Source of the DNA: Fistulifera solaris
Lineage: Eukaryota > Bacillariophyta > Bacillariophyceae > Naviculales > Stauroneidaceae
Reading direction: 5' to 3'
Length of the DNA: 64,000 nt
Assembly (NCBI GenBank): GCA_030295235.1
Contig: AP026164.1
Span: 2,232,001 to 2,296,000 of the forward strand
The notes below the pieces were generated by a model. The model saw nothing but the letters and a program-made list of their open reading frames with translations, made no database searches and had not been told where the DNA came from. This document shows positions 1 through 10,379 of this stretch, one piece after another; the first letter of the stretch is position 1, and each line of letters begins with the position of its first letter. Position numbers and translations under genes: made by a program.

Positions 1-1
1 C

Positions 2-1761
2 AAAGAAGCCATCGACGCGCAGCAACACCAACAGGAGCTTCCTCAATCCAACTCAGTGGTCACTTCATGTAGTGAATCGTCACTATCTCCAGGACATAAG
101 CAACGTCATGCCTTTAAGCTTCCGCCACCTCTACCGTCGCCCAATCATTTCAAAGCTCCCGCTCCGCCGGAACATCAACCAGCGCCGAAAGTGCCTCTAT
201 GTCACGATACAAAGGAGATGGAAGAACTTCGTCGTCACTGTCAAACATTAGAGCATCAATTGAAACAGACGGAAAGTCAAGTACAATCGCTGCGGAAACA
301 AATCAAAGAATCGTCCACGTCAAATCACGATGAGGCACTTTACATTCAATTTCAAGAAAAAGAAGCACGTTTATTGGAAGCAGCCGCAGAGGAACATCAA
401 CAACAGCTGAACCTATTACGTGGCGAGCTGGAAGGGAAACTAGGTGCTATTCAGCGACAGTTGAAAGGTGAGCAAGTGGAACATCAGGAAGAAAAGCAAA
501 AGCTCTATCGACAATTGGAGGATGCTCTTAGACGCGCCGAGACAGTAGAACGAGAATCGAAGCGCACGCAAGCTCGGCAAGAGATTGAATTGAGCAACAA
601 AGCCCGGGCCTTGGAGCATTCTTTGCGCATATCCGAAGATAAGTTGGCCCGATCCATGGCACTGTTGGACGAGAGAGAGGAAGAAATGGCTGCGCTCAAG
701 AAGAATCTCAAAACGTTACAATCGACAATGACAGAGCACAGAGAAGGCGCGGAAGAAGTGGAGGAAGAGATGGATGAATTACATGCAGAAAATGAATCAC
801 TACGACAGCACGTTGAGGTGTTAGAAGCGCAGTGTACTCAATTAAAAATGAAGGTGGAAGAGCTGCAGGCAGACACAGAAAAGTTGACTGCATTGAAGGT
901 AAGAATCCTTTTAGGCTACTTTGTTACCCATATTTCTCCACTCATCGCTAGTTTTTCTTCGAACAGCTCGAACTCCGAATGTTGCGAGAAGATAGAGACC
1001 GTGATCTTGCTAAGATACAGTCGGTTGCAGAGACAACATCTGCAACATCAGCCCAACTAGAATCGGAGAGAGCTGCTTTGATAGCTGAGGTTCATGATTT
1101 AAAGCGACAACTAACAGCCGCACGTGCAGACATTGATCTGGCGAGAGCAGATACGGAACGTGTCATAACAGCGAATGCGAATCTACAACATGCGTTGGAA
1201 GCCTTTCAGAGTGAAAGAGATGCTGAGCTCGCTCTATTAGAAGACCAGCGGCGAGATATGGAAGAGGCCATGGTGGCGGCACATGCAGCTGCACTTGAAG
1301 CGACTCACGAGGCTCACGAAGCAGACATTCGTCGAATAAGACTCGAAGCCAACGAAGAGGTTGCCAAAGTGAGAATGGAAGTAACGAAGTTGGAAGAAAA
1401 GAACGATTTATTGAGAGCTGACAACGTGCAGATGCGACGATCGTTAGATGAAGCTATACAGCGCTTGCAGTCTACTCAAGAGGATATAATCGACAGAGCA
1501 ATCATGAAAAACATTCTTCTAGACTGGTTATCGAAGCCAGCAGCTAAAGAGCGTCGTCAGGTGCTAGAAGTCATGGCAAATCTTCTTCACTTTACGACAG
1601 AAGAGAAGGAGAAAGTCCACCTGGTCGACGAGGGAGCTTTCGGCAAAATAGTACACTCTGTTGCTCAATTGCCGCCACCCAAAGCAGATGTGGAGCACTT
1701 AAAGGGAGAAAACGTTAGAGAGAAATGGGTCAACTTTCTTCTTTCTGAGATTGAAGATTAA
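2..1761 (+). CDS. GRAB-domain golgin (GMAP-210/Rud3-like), 5' partial
   Basis: The frame is open to the left edge of the window, so the N-terminus is missing. Two exons are seen: 2-898 and 967-1761, joined in phase 0 across a 68-base GT-AG intron. Almost the whole protein is highly charged, Glu/Lys/Gln-rich coiled coil. The last ~90 residues switch to a compact segment beginning near DRAIMKNILLDWLS and containing EVMANLLHFT and KEKVHL, which resembles the GRAB (GRIP-related Arf-binding) domain of GMAP-210 and yeast Rud3. In that family the domain binds Arf1-GTP and anchors the golgin at the cis-Golgi while the coiled coil captures vesicles. Family assignment rests on the coiled coil plus this C-terminal pattern. 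A generic coiled-coil protein is the alternative. The gene ends 14 bases before the convergent ABC-F gene. Confidence 0.65.
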
Positions 1762-1775
1762 GGTATCTTAGACGA

Positions 1776-4394
1776 TTACACACCCATCATTCCGATTTTC
1801 TTCATACTCTCGTCGACTCTCTTTTGAGTCATCTCAGCAGTAAACTTTTTGTAGTCATTGAAGTCACCACGGAATCTTGTGGCTTTGCCTTCGTGCACAA
1901 CCCAAAGCTCAGAGCACGTTTTCGAAACAAAATACTGATCGTGGCTGACTACTAGTACCCCTCCTTTAAAATCTTGAACCGCTTCGACCAGTGCGTCGAC
2001 TGCTCCCATATCAAGATGATTTGATCCTTCATCTATCACTAACACATGTGGTTTCTTGTACGCCAACGCTGCGAACGCCACCCGACTTTTTTGCCCTCCA
2101 CTTAACAGCATCATCGGTTTGAGTGCATCGTTTCCTTGTATTTGGAACTTGCCCAAGAAACTACGCATTTCTTGGTCTTCGGCATCAAACATATCCATTA
2201 GATTCTCAACTGCGGACAACTTGAGATTGAAATTATCAGAGCTGTGTTGAGTGAAATGACCAATTCGTAAACTTGGATTGATAGAAACAGAACCTTTGAC
2301 AGGCTTTAACTTGCCCATAATGAGGTTAAGCAAAGTAGTCTTTCCCTGACCGTTCGCACCCAAAATGACGATCCGAGAATCGGCAGCGACACCGAAATTC
2401 ACTTGCTGCAGTAAAAACTCGTTTTCTGGTTTTTTCCTTCCATCATTTCTTACAGGATTGTAGTCGAAAGAAACATCGTTGATTGCGATCCACGGAGGAC
2501 TGATGGGCACAGCATTGGGAATGGAGAATCGCCAGACCTGATCGGTTTCGACTAGTTCAGGAGCTTCCGCGTCCATCTTCTCCACCGCTTTGATTCGACT
2601 TTTGTACCATGGTGGCTCGTTTCGCGTTAGCTCGAAACTTATCAATAAACTCCATCATGTGCTCTCGTTTTGACTGGTACGCTTGGTACGCTCGCATTTT
2701 GTTGCGTGTATTCTCATCTCTCTGTTTGACATAATCATCGAAGCCGCCACGATAGTAGGTCAATTTCTTGTGCTTTAGCTCCATAATATCAGTGCACACC
2801 GAATTCAAGAATCCACGATCTGAAAGCGTCGGAGAAAGCAATTGCGTTTAGCAAATCAAAACACTTCTTTTTCTGTTCTAAGAATGACGAGAAGACGTAC
2901 CGTGGGATACGACAATGAGAGTATGTTTGTAATCCACCAAGTAACTTTCCAACCACAACACTGCTTCCAAATCAAGGTGGTCTGTGGCAAGTAGAAGAAA
3001 GAGTTGAGGATGAACTTATTGGATAGGCCCGTGACCACAATAATCATGATAAGTATACTCACTAGTAGGTTCATCGAGCATCAAGAGATCAGGAGCGATA
3101 AAGAGGGCTGCCGCCAATGCCACCCGCATTTTCCAGCCGCCCGACAATGAAGAAATGGGAGCCGTCTGCATCTGATGTGTGAATTGCAAACCAGATAAAA
3201 TCATCGAGGCTCTTGCCTCTGCCGAATCCGAACTCAGCACTTGCAGCCTAGCATAAATTTGATCCAACTTTTTAAATCTCCGGAAAGTTCTTTCATCTCA
3301 ATACTCTGCTCTGTGAGCTTCTTTCTACGATCTTGCAGTGACAGGCCTCCCTCGTCACCAGCCTGTTCCAGTTTAGCCAGTAATTCTTTCTCTTGCTGCA
3401 TTAGTTCATTTCGTTCAATATCGCTGTCCAACACGGCACGAATCACCGTCAAATCGGTCGCCAGATGCGATGGAACTTCCTGTCGTACATGCAATACACG
3501 TAAATGCTTGGGAAAGCCTTCCACACCGTCTTCACGCGCAATCGCTCTCAATAATGTGGACTTTACGAAGCAAAAGCAACAATCATAGGTGTAAGGGATT
3601 TTACAAATTACAGCACGATAACTGCTCGCCAGCAAGTAGCGACAGACCAACATACCTTCCCCGCGCCATTTTCCCCAATCAAACCGTAACGGCGTTGGTA
3701 AGAGAATTTGAGTTCACCCGCTTCCAAAAGAACGGTTCCATTGTCGAGAGATATCGTAACATTCCGAACTTGCACATCTCGTGCCTTGTCCGTTGCCGCA
3801 TTTCCCGACACTTTGCGGTAATTCATACGCACCAATCCACCGGATGCTCCATCCACATCTTCATCTTGGTTGCTCGACAAAAGTTTTTCGAGCCTGTTCG
3901 GCTTCCGCCTTGCGCACTTTACGCTTGTCTTTGGCCGAAGCCTTGTCTTTATGCGCATCAATGAGATCATTCGCCATGGCTTTCACACCGCCTTCGGTTC
4001 CCCACAAGAACCGATTCGCGTCATTCTCGTATTCAGTAGCGTTCGTCAAATCGGAGGACATCGAGACAATACCCTGTTTTAATTTTTGTGCTACCGGTTT
4101 CGCCGAGGCCTCGGACACGTTGGACAAGTGTTTCGAAAGTAGATCCGTTACCAGCGACTGTGCTTTGCTTTGCAGATGTTCTGGACATTGCACGGATTCG
4201 AGAAATGGATTCAGTACTTCTTCAAGTACTTCGTCTCGTACCACATCGAGATCTTTTCCTTCATCTTCAGCGACTTTGCTCGAGAGCATTCCGGAGATAT
4301 AGGCGACGAGATCTTCATCCAGTCCTTCCACATGTTCGTCTCCTTCCAAGAACAGCGCCGAGAAGGCTTGCGAGAGTTCCTCCTCGATGTGCAT
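1776..4394 (-). CDS. ABC-F family ATPase (GCN20/ABCF3-like)
   Basis: Soluble twin-cassette ABC ATPase without membrane segments, the class that acts on ribosomes or with Gcn1. Exons on the minus strand are 4394-3656, 3560-3063, 2981-2901 and 2819-1776, with introns of 95, 81 and 81 bases that all join in frame. An acidic/helical N-terminal domain of ~200 residues, as in GCN20/ABCF3, precedes cassette 1 (Walker A GENGAGKSTLL split by intron 1, signature LSGGW, Walker B LMLDEPTNHLD, H-loop VVSHD) and cassette 2 ([37 protein letters not shown]). The second Walker B extension reads DEGSNHLD where DEPTNHLD is usual. Three frame breaks sit in A/T runs at 3884-3888 (one base too many), 3269-3273 and 2600-2603 (one too few each). 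Correcting them gives one continuous family-like protein, so the gene is probably intact. Confidence 0.88.
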
Positions 4395-5697
4395 TTTATG
4401 TATGTTGCTTTCTCGTCACGCCTTTGTTTCTTCGCCAACAAAATGAATGGAATACAACTATGTCCATGTGCTTAGTGTCAAAACAGAACCGATTGCGCGG
4501 CGGACGCCTGTAAGGCGGGAAAATGTAATATGGAGTTAAGGATAATAGAAAGGTGAGTCGCGTCGCGAGTCGCGAGTCCTCGGGAGGATTTCGGTAACCT
4601 TTTTGGCAATGAGAAAGGCTGTTTACAAAAACCATTTTTATCTATTAGAACCAATCCTTTAAAAGGCTTGTAGCTAATACACATAATTGTTGTTACTTTT
4701 CACGGAGGAAGCGACCGATCTCAAGCACAAAAATCGTGACAGCCTCATGACTGAAATCCAGTCGTGGTGGCATTCCGCCTACATTTGGGCTTATAGTAAA
4801 CGTACAAGGCACAATTCAGGAAGCTCTGAGATGAATGAGACAAAAGCCATCGTTTACAAGCTCATGCATCTAGACTTTTGAGACCGCGCATTGTGCTTCT
4901 CTATTGGGAAACTGTTTTCGATCGCACTGCAGTCCGGTGGGAACCTAATTGGAGGATGCACGCGGTGACCAGATAATTGATGAGTCATTCATGGGTAATT
5001 GTCCATTGGTCTAGTCTCCAAAGATTATGCTAAATATAGAAAACTAGAACTAGCCCCCTTATAACTTTAACCTTAAAACATTAAAGAATTAAGTCATGAA
5101 AGTACTAAAGGGCATGTGTGACTTACGACTGTGATTGAACATTGAAGAACCCATTTTTTGACAGTACTTTCCAGTAGGACTATGGAGTACGGCACCTCGT
5201 AAGACCTCTTGTTGAAAACAAAAACTAATCACGGATCACTGATTAAACCTTGTATAACGCAATCTGTATCAGACATCGGAATCAGAACACGAGGTCAGGA
5301 TCTTCTGCGCATGTGTATGAATAGCTTTAAGTATCAAGAATGACGTTGTGTTTGCGTTTTTACATTCTCGTAGTGTCCGAAGCCAGTTCAACTATGTCTT
5401 CTAAGTTCTACCTTGTTGATCTCACTTATCTACAACATTCTTCATATGTTTGTTAAAGTCCTTGGTTGGGACTTATTTAAGTTTGTTCTTGGGTGCTGCT
5501 CGCTGGCTCTCGCAACTCCCAATAGTCAACAGTGGGTTAAAAATGATGACCACGACGAGCATCATTTTTGGGCACTCAAACGCTCGGGTGCTCTCTTGAT
5601 TTATCACGGGGCTTTTACTTAATTCCCAATCGGCAATTGTTCGCTTTGCTACAGAAACTATCCAAAATTACGCACCCACTGACCAATTCCGCCACAA
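4395..5697. other. Intergenic region, no gene seen
   Basis: About 1.3 kb between the ABC-F start and the acyltransferase-like gene. Only short unsupported frames are present. A small GTCGCGA-type direct repeat lies near 4556-4580. Both flanking genes point outward, so promoters for both should lie here, but I recognise no defined element. Confidence 0.5.
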
Positions 5698-7104
5698 ATG
5701 AATGAGGACCAAAACAAGACATCAAATAATCGATCGGCAGATCGCCTCCCCGAGTCTACAAGCGGCAGCAACAACAAGCTCACAACTCAATCAAACAACT
5801 CAAGCAAAATAATGGTCGCTTCACGCAAAGTACAAGCCACCGATGGTGCCCAATGGTTTCCGTTGACCAAGATGGAGGATGCCATTTACGGAAATCATCG
5901 TCCTGCTGGATTGGAATCTCGTTTCGAGACGACTCAGCTCAGTGCCACACTGCAATACCTGCAGCGGCGCGCCACGGAAATTGCCAAGGCCAATTCGTGG
6001 GTTCACGGAAGACTCCGTCTTCAACCCAAGGATCGAAAGCTCGCTGTGTGGGTTCCCGACACAGCAGAAGTCTTTCTCCAAGTGATTCAAGTCGATAGTT
6101 TGGACGATATTACCCGCATTGCGTCGGAAGCCAATTGCGGCACAGGGAAACAATGCTTGGAACACCAATTGCCGATTGTCAAGCTACGGGTATTCCTTTC
6201 TCACCGCGCTCCGTCTCAGTTGTTATTGACCTTGTCGGTTTGTCATCAAGTGAGTGACGCTACGGCCCTGTACGCGCTCTGGGGGATGCTGGACCCTTAT
6301 GCGACCGTGGAAGCCCTCGACATGAAGCGTCAATCGCGTGACTTTTGGTTGACCAGTGCCAGTGGATTACCCTCACAGGCCAAATTTGTGTACAGTCTCT
6401 TGTGCACCGATTCCAGTCCGCTCCGTAAAAAACGCAAAATCGATCAGCGGAAACTCACACCTCTCTTTCACACCATTCGGCGCGATTGGATTCAAGAACA
6501 AAAACTCGCCCATAAAAAAGACCAAGGACGCTCCATTTGTTTCTACGCAAGATGTATTTACCTCGTGGTATATGAGAACGTTTCAACCAGCGTGTGGATC
6601 GCTGGTGGTCAATCTTCGTCATCGCCACAATAAAGCGTTGACCAACAAACACGTGGGTAACTATCTCGACTTGTTGGTGATGAACCCGGCCGATTACGCG
6701 AGTCCGAGCCAAATTCGCAAAATTGTGGCCTCCTCGGGAGCCGCCTCGACATGGAACATGCCCGGTCCGGGATCGTTGCAGGGTACCGTCTCTTGCTGGC
6801 ATTCTTTGTATAAGGATGTGCAACTTCCACACAGTGAACGGTTGACCCATCTGCCGTTGCGCGGTGGTATGTTTTGTCTTTCGTCGGCTCCGAACAGTCG
6901 TATGGCCGTAACTCTATTCCGTACGTCTTCTACCGATGTTGCAATTATGGGATTTGCTCCGCAAATGAAAGATATTGAGATTGATAATATGGAGCCCCTA
7001 GGCCAGGAGTTGGTGAGATGAGACAAGCATGAAATTTTCTTTACTTCTCTGTCAAAACAATCATCCAGATGTAACATTAAGTTTTTCCTTTGCAGCGTAC
7101 GTAG
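5698..7104 (+). CDS. Acyltransferase/condensation-fold-like protein
   Basis: The protein is about 440 residues. A hydrophilic Asn/Ser-rich leader of ~38 residues precedes a second possible start (Met39, MVASRK). The core has a chloramphenicol-acetyltransferase-like layout: an N-terminal segment PLTKMEDAIYG with helix and strands, then SVCHQVSDATALYALW near residue 180, an HxxxD motif as used by BAHD, condensation and wax-ester-synthase enzymes. No DFGWG motif is seen, so BAHD itself is doubtful. The frame breaks at the six-A run 6514-6519, where one A fewer restores it; the second part contains NKHVGNYLDLL and a Ser/Pro-rich strand region. An 83-base intron (7013-7095) near the end gives the C-terminus ELRT. 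The substrate cannot be told. It ends 36 bases from the convergent Dad1-like gene. Confidence 0.5.
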
Positions 7105-7140
7105 ATTGTTATTTGTCATTAGCGTTGCTTTTCAATCTTG

Positions 7141-7459
7141 TCATATGCTCTCCTCATTCTCGTGGATATTCGATCGCGACGTTTCTTCTTCCCTCGACGC
7201 TGCATCCTTCCAAAGACGTGCTATTTCGTGCACCGCTTGCGCCTGGTCGTTCAATTGCTCCATTTGAGCATTGGCTTGTGTCATTTTCTCGAGGACTTGT
7301 GTGAGTTGCACCGACAAGCTGGAAAAGAGAAAGGATGGATGGTGAAATACAAACAAAGATGAAAGGACAACTAATGACTGTTGGGGCTCACCTTTCCAAG
7401 AGAACCGCGCGTTCCTTTTCAAAAGCATCAGTTGTTGTGTCGGTGCTGTTATCCGTCAT
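7141..7459 (-). CDS. DAD1: Dad1-like DASH/Dam1 complex subunit
   Basis: Small 81-residue protein from two exons, 7459-7392 and 7318-7141, with a 73-base intron. The ATG gives the leader MTDNSTDTTTDAFEKER. The pattern FEKERAVLLE, then a helix with LTQVLEKM, a Gln/Asn-rich helix and an IARLW end, follows the Dad1 family: an F-x-x-E-R start, a short coiled coil and a terminal LW pair. In fungi Dad1 is part of the DASH (Dam1) complex that forms rings on kinetochore microtubules and couples chromosomes to depolymerising ends. Length (fungal Dad1 is roughly 90-110 residues) and single-domain form fit. Because the protein is short, another small coiled-coil protein is a real alternative. Confidence 0.55.
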
Positions 7460-7627
7460 AGTTGTAGGGATTGTAAAACACAAGTATTCATTCGTAATTA
7501 TTTATCATCATCTGTCGACGAAGGAATAAACCGAGGCGATGAACAGAAGCCAAAACGCAAGCGCTACCACGTAAAGCCGGATGTTGTGATTCGAGGAATT
7601 GACACCAAGCCGACCTAAGGTCAGACT

Positions 7628-7693
7628 CAGTATTATGTACTATAGCTTAAAGTGTGCCGGCAGTATTGTGTACTATAGCTTAAAGTGTGTGGG
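7628..7693. repeat. Two-copy 33-bp tandem direct repeat
   Basis: The unit CAGTATTATGTACTATAGCT plus TTAAAGTGTG and three more bases occurs at 7628-7660 and again at 7661-7693 with few differences. It is followed by a G-rich stretch (GGGCGGGCGGGGGACCCCC, from about 7691). It lies upstream of the Dad1-like gene in non-coding DNA. Confidence 0.8.
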
Positions 7694-8950
7694 CGGGCGG
7701 GGGACCCCCAGGTCGGCTTGAAGAAGCGATTTTGAACCCCGAAGTATGGAAATGTCAACGTTTCTCGAAGCCCATCATAACCACCAAGTCCCCATTCTCG
7801 ATCCAACGTTGCAATTTGGCGTGCTATTATAACTGCCTGATGTACTGTTCCGACGGCCTCGGCAAAAGCCATACATGCACTCGAAGGAGTCAAAGAGATG
7901 GAGAAAAAGTTTTCATGGAAAAAGTCAACTGGCTCTTTTCTTCACAATAAACACGGATGGAGAAGTGGCTTACGCACCCTGTATTTGACTGGACGTCGAC
8001 TTGTGCATACGCCCTGTGAAACGATCTGTCGAAAGACTTATGACCACGTCATGAGCCAGGGACGAGAACTAACTCGCGTAGGGAAAGGATGCCAGGGTAG
8101 TACGGTACTTGGGAGGAAGTTACAAAGAAGAGAATGTCAGAGGAAGACTATTTGAGTTTACTTCAGATGCAGTGGATATCAACAAGGCGTACATAATGGC
8201 ATCCAGGAGACACCCTGACGGAAAAGGGTTTACCAAGAGGATTGCCAGGTCGAAATGGTCCGAATTTGTCGATCCTGAATTTCATCATTCCAACATGATG
8301 CGGCTTCTCTATTGCATTGCCACTGTCATGGAAAGTCTATACGACGGCTATTGTCTACTACGTTGTGGTTTAACAGTGTTTCGTCAAGGGAAAAGAGCAC
8401 AGTGCCTATCATCAACCATTACCGAACGATTACAATCGCTGCGACGATGAGTTTCTATGTGCCGAAAAATTTACCTCGTGGTGCTCCTATGCTTACAGTT
8501 GACAAAGAGGGCACTTCACAAGGTCACGTGACTTGGAGCCGGATGATATTTCTACAGAGAACGTCGACAGAATAGCGCTCACTAGCTCAAAAAAGTATGA
8601 TAACCAGGCACAGAAGAGGATGCGGAAATGAAGAAAGGTTATAACCACTATTCAAACAATTCTCATCGATCGTCATCGGTCGCGCTCTTCGTCGTAATGT
8701 TTATCCGATACTCTTCCAACGCCCAACTTCGTCTGTTGATGTATTTATTCTCGTGCTTCGTACCTTGGATAAGCGAACGACTAATATATAAAAGCAATCT
8801 AATGCTTATTATTCTTGGTGACGATGATGTGGAATGAATGATTTACTTCGAATTTCTTCGAGAGAAGGCGACTGTTCCCTGCATTCGAGTCGGCAACAGC
8901 GATACGCATTAAATAAATTTAGCTAAGCCGTTCAGGAACATCGTATTCTA
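7694..8950. other. Gene-poor stretch, possibly decayed coding DNA
   Basis: Several short overlapping frames on the plus strand (longest 8109-8450, 113 codons) have fairly protein-like composition but no recognisable domain, good start context or intron pattern. They could be scraps of a lost gene. I cannot support a functional gene here. Confidence 0.3.
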
Positions 8951-10093
8951 TCATTGCAGATTCTCCAAACGGATCACTTTATCTCGAAGCGTCTGAGGCC
9001 ACCCTAGTTGCTCTTCTAGAAAACTCTCCTTACGGAATCTCGAACAAGTCATGTCCATCGCGGCAATGCTATCATCTATGCTGTACAAGAGACCTTTTGC
9101 AGTAGCGGGATCCGTTCCTATACTCTCTTTTTGCAAGCGAGCTATCGCATCCGCCTGCATTTGATCCAATCGAAGACAAGCATCACCCAGATATTGCTCC
9201 GCTTCGACTCGATTCCCATCTTCCCACAACAGAGACGCCAGCGCCATGCGTCCTTCCCCTTCTTTGGCGATCACGCGCTGCAATAACGCGACGTCGCGGG
9301 CTTCCACACCGGTTGTTTTGGGAATGATGTCTTTGAGAACTTGTTCCGCTTTTTCGTTTTGATTCGACGCCGCCAGATCGATTCCGTAATCGATTTGCGA
9401 TATCAGAAAGTGCGGCCGGTCACCAATCTGCTCAAATGCATCCGCTGATAGAGCATGAACGGTCGCGGCTCCGGTCCAGTCTCCTTTCATTCGTAAACTG
9501 GTGCCCCATTCCCATGCAGCGTAAGGATTCTTTAAAATACCGTCTTGTACAAGTTCTGCATCAGTGGCTTCGGATCGTTCCGTGCTGAACAATTTGAGCG
9601 CTTGTTCATAGTCGGTAGCCGCCAATTCACCCTTCTTCAGACTTTTGAGAGCGCGCGCTCGTCCCAAAATGGATCGCGGCAATTCGATCGGATCCGCTTG
9701 TTCGTTTCCTTCTAATAATTGGATGGCTTGTGTATAATCCGCCACAGCTTTCTCGGCCTCCTCCCGCTGTGTATAACAATCCCCCCGCACACGATACAGA
9801 CCGGCCAACTCATCGGCCGGTTGTGCTTGCCACCGTTGAATGGCTTGGGTCAACAATTGTTCCGATAAATCTAAATTTTGGGTATTGTAAAAGGCGGCAA
9901 AGGCTTGTTTCAAGACATCAATGTCATCCGCGGATGGTGCAGTATTACTGTCAGCAAGCCATGTGAATATACCTTTTTGGAGAGGAGAGACGTTGGCAGT
10001 ATATTGTTGTGTGGAGGAAATGGTAAAGTCATGATGCTGTTGTATCGGCGGAGTCACCAATGTGGCGATCCAGTACGAGAGGAATTTCATTTG
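8951..10093 (-). CDS. TPR-repeat protein, possibly organelle-targeted
   Basis: A single exon of 380 residues starting at the first in-frame ATG (10093), since an in-frame stop lies just upstream. The N-terminus MKFLSYWIATLVTPP is hydrophobic and could be a short signal or anchor. From about residue 70 the protein is all helical with TPR-like units: YRVRGDCYTQREEAEKAVADYTQAIQL is followed by a second and third unit ending in DYEQALKLF and AAWEWGTSLRMKGDW. TPR arrays bind partner proteins. The C-terminal third has Asp/Cys/Arg-rich helices without a known motif. Similar proteins in algae are often plastid or lumenal, but no clear plastid-type cleavage motif is visible, so location is open. Confidence 0.6.
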   Translation of the reverse strand, partial: QMKFLSYWIATLVTPPIQQHHDFTISSTQQYTANVSPLQKGIFTWLADSNTAPSADDIDVLKQAFAAFYNTQNLDLSEQLLTQAIQRWQAQPADELAGLYRVRGDCYTQREEAEKAVADYTQAIQLLEGNEQADPIELPRSILGRARALKSLKKGELAATDYEQALKLFSTERSEATDAELVQDGILKNPYAAWEWGTSLRMKGDWTGAATVHALSADAFEQIGDRPHFLISQIDYGIDLAASNQNEKAEQVLKDIIPKTTGVEARDVALLQRVIAKEGEGRMALASLLWEDGNRVEAEQYLGDACLRLDQMQADAIARLQKESIGTDPATAKGLLYSIDDSIAAMDMTCSRFRKESFLEEQLGWPQTLRDKVIRLENLQ

Positions 10094-10379
10094 AATTTCG
10101 AAAAGTAGAGCTGCTAAGTTGGGTAGGCGCTGGTCAAGTTGCAAGGTCTTTAGTTAAAAATCAATCAAAGTTCAATGGGGAAGAAAGGAATGTATCACCG
10201 TATCACCATGGTCGTTCGCACACGGCTCTCGCGAAAAAATAAACGAAATAAATGCGGAATGACGTATGAAAGAATGAGCTTCTTGATCCGGTACTCAAAA
10301 TGTTTACTCGTCAAACGAGTGTTGTGACGCTTTTCCAAAGTTTTCTATAAATAAACCCTGCTACGTTAAACTACATTTA

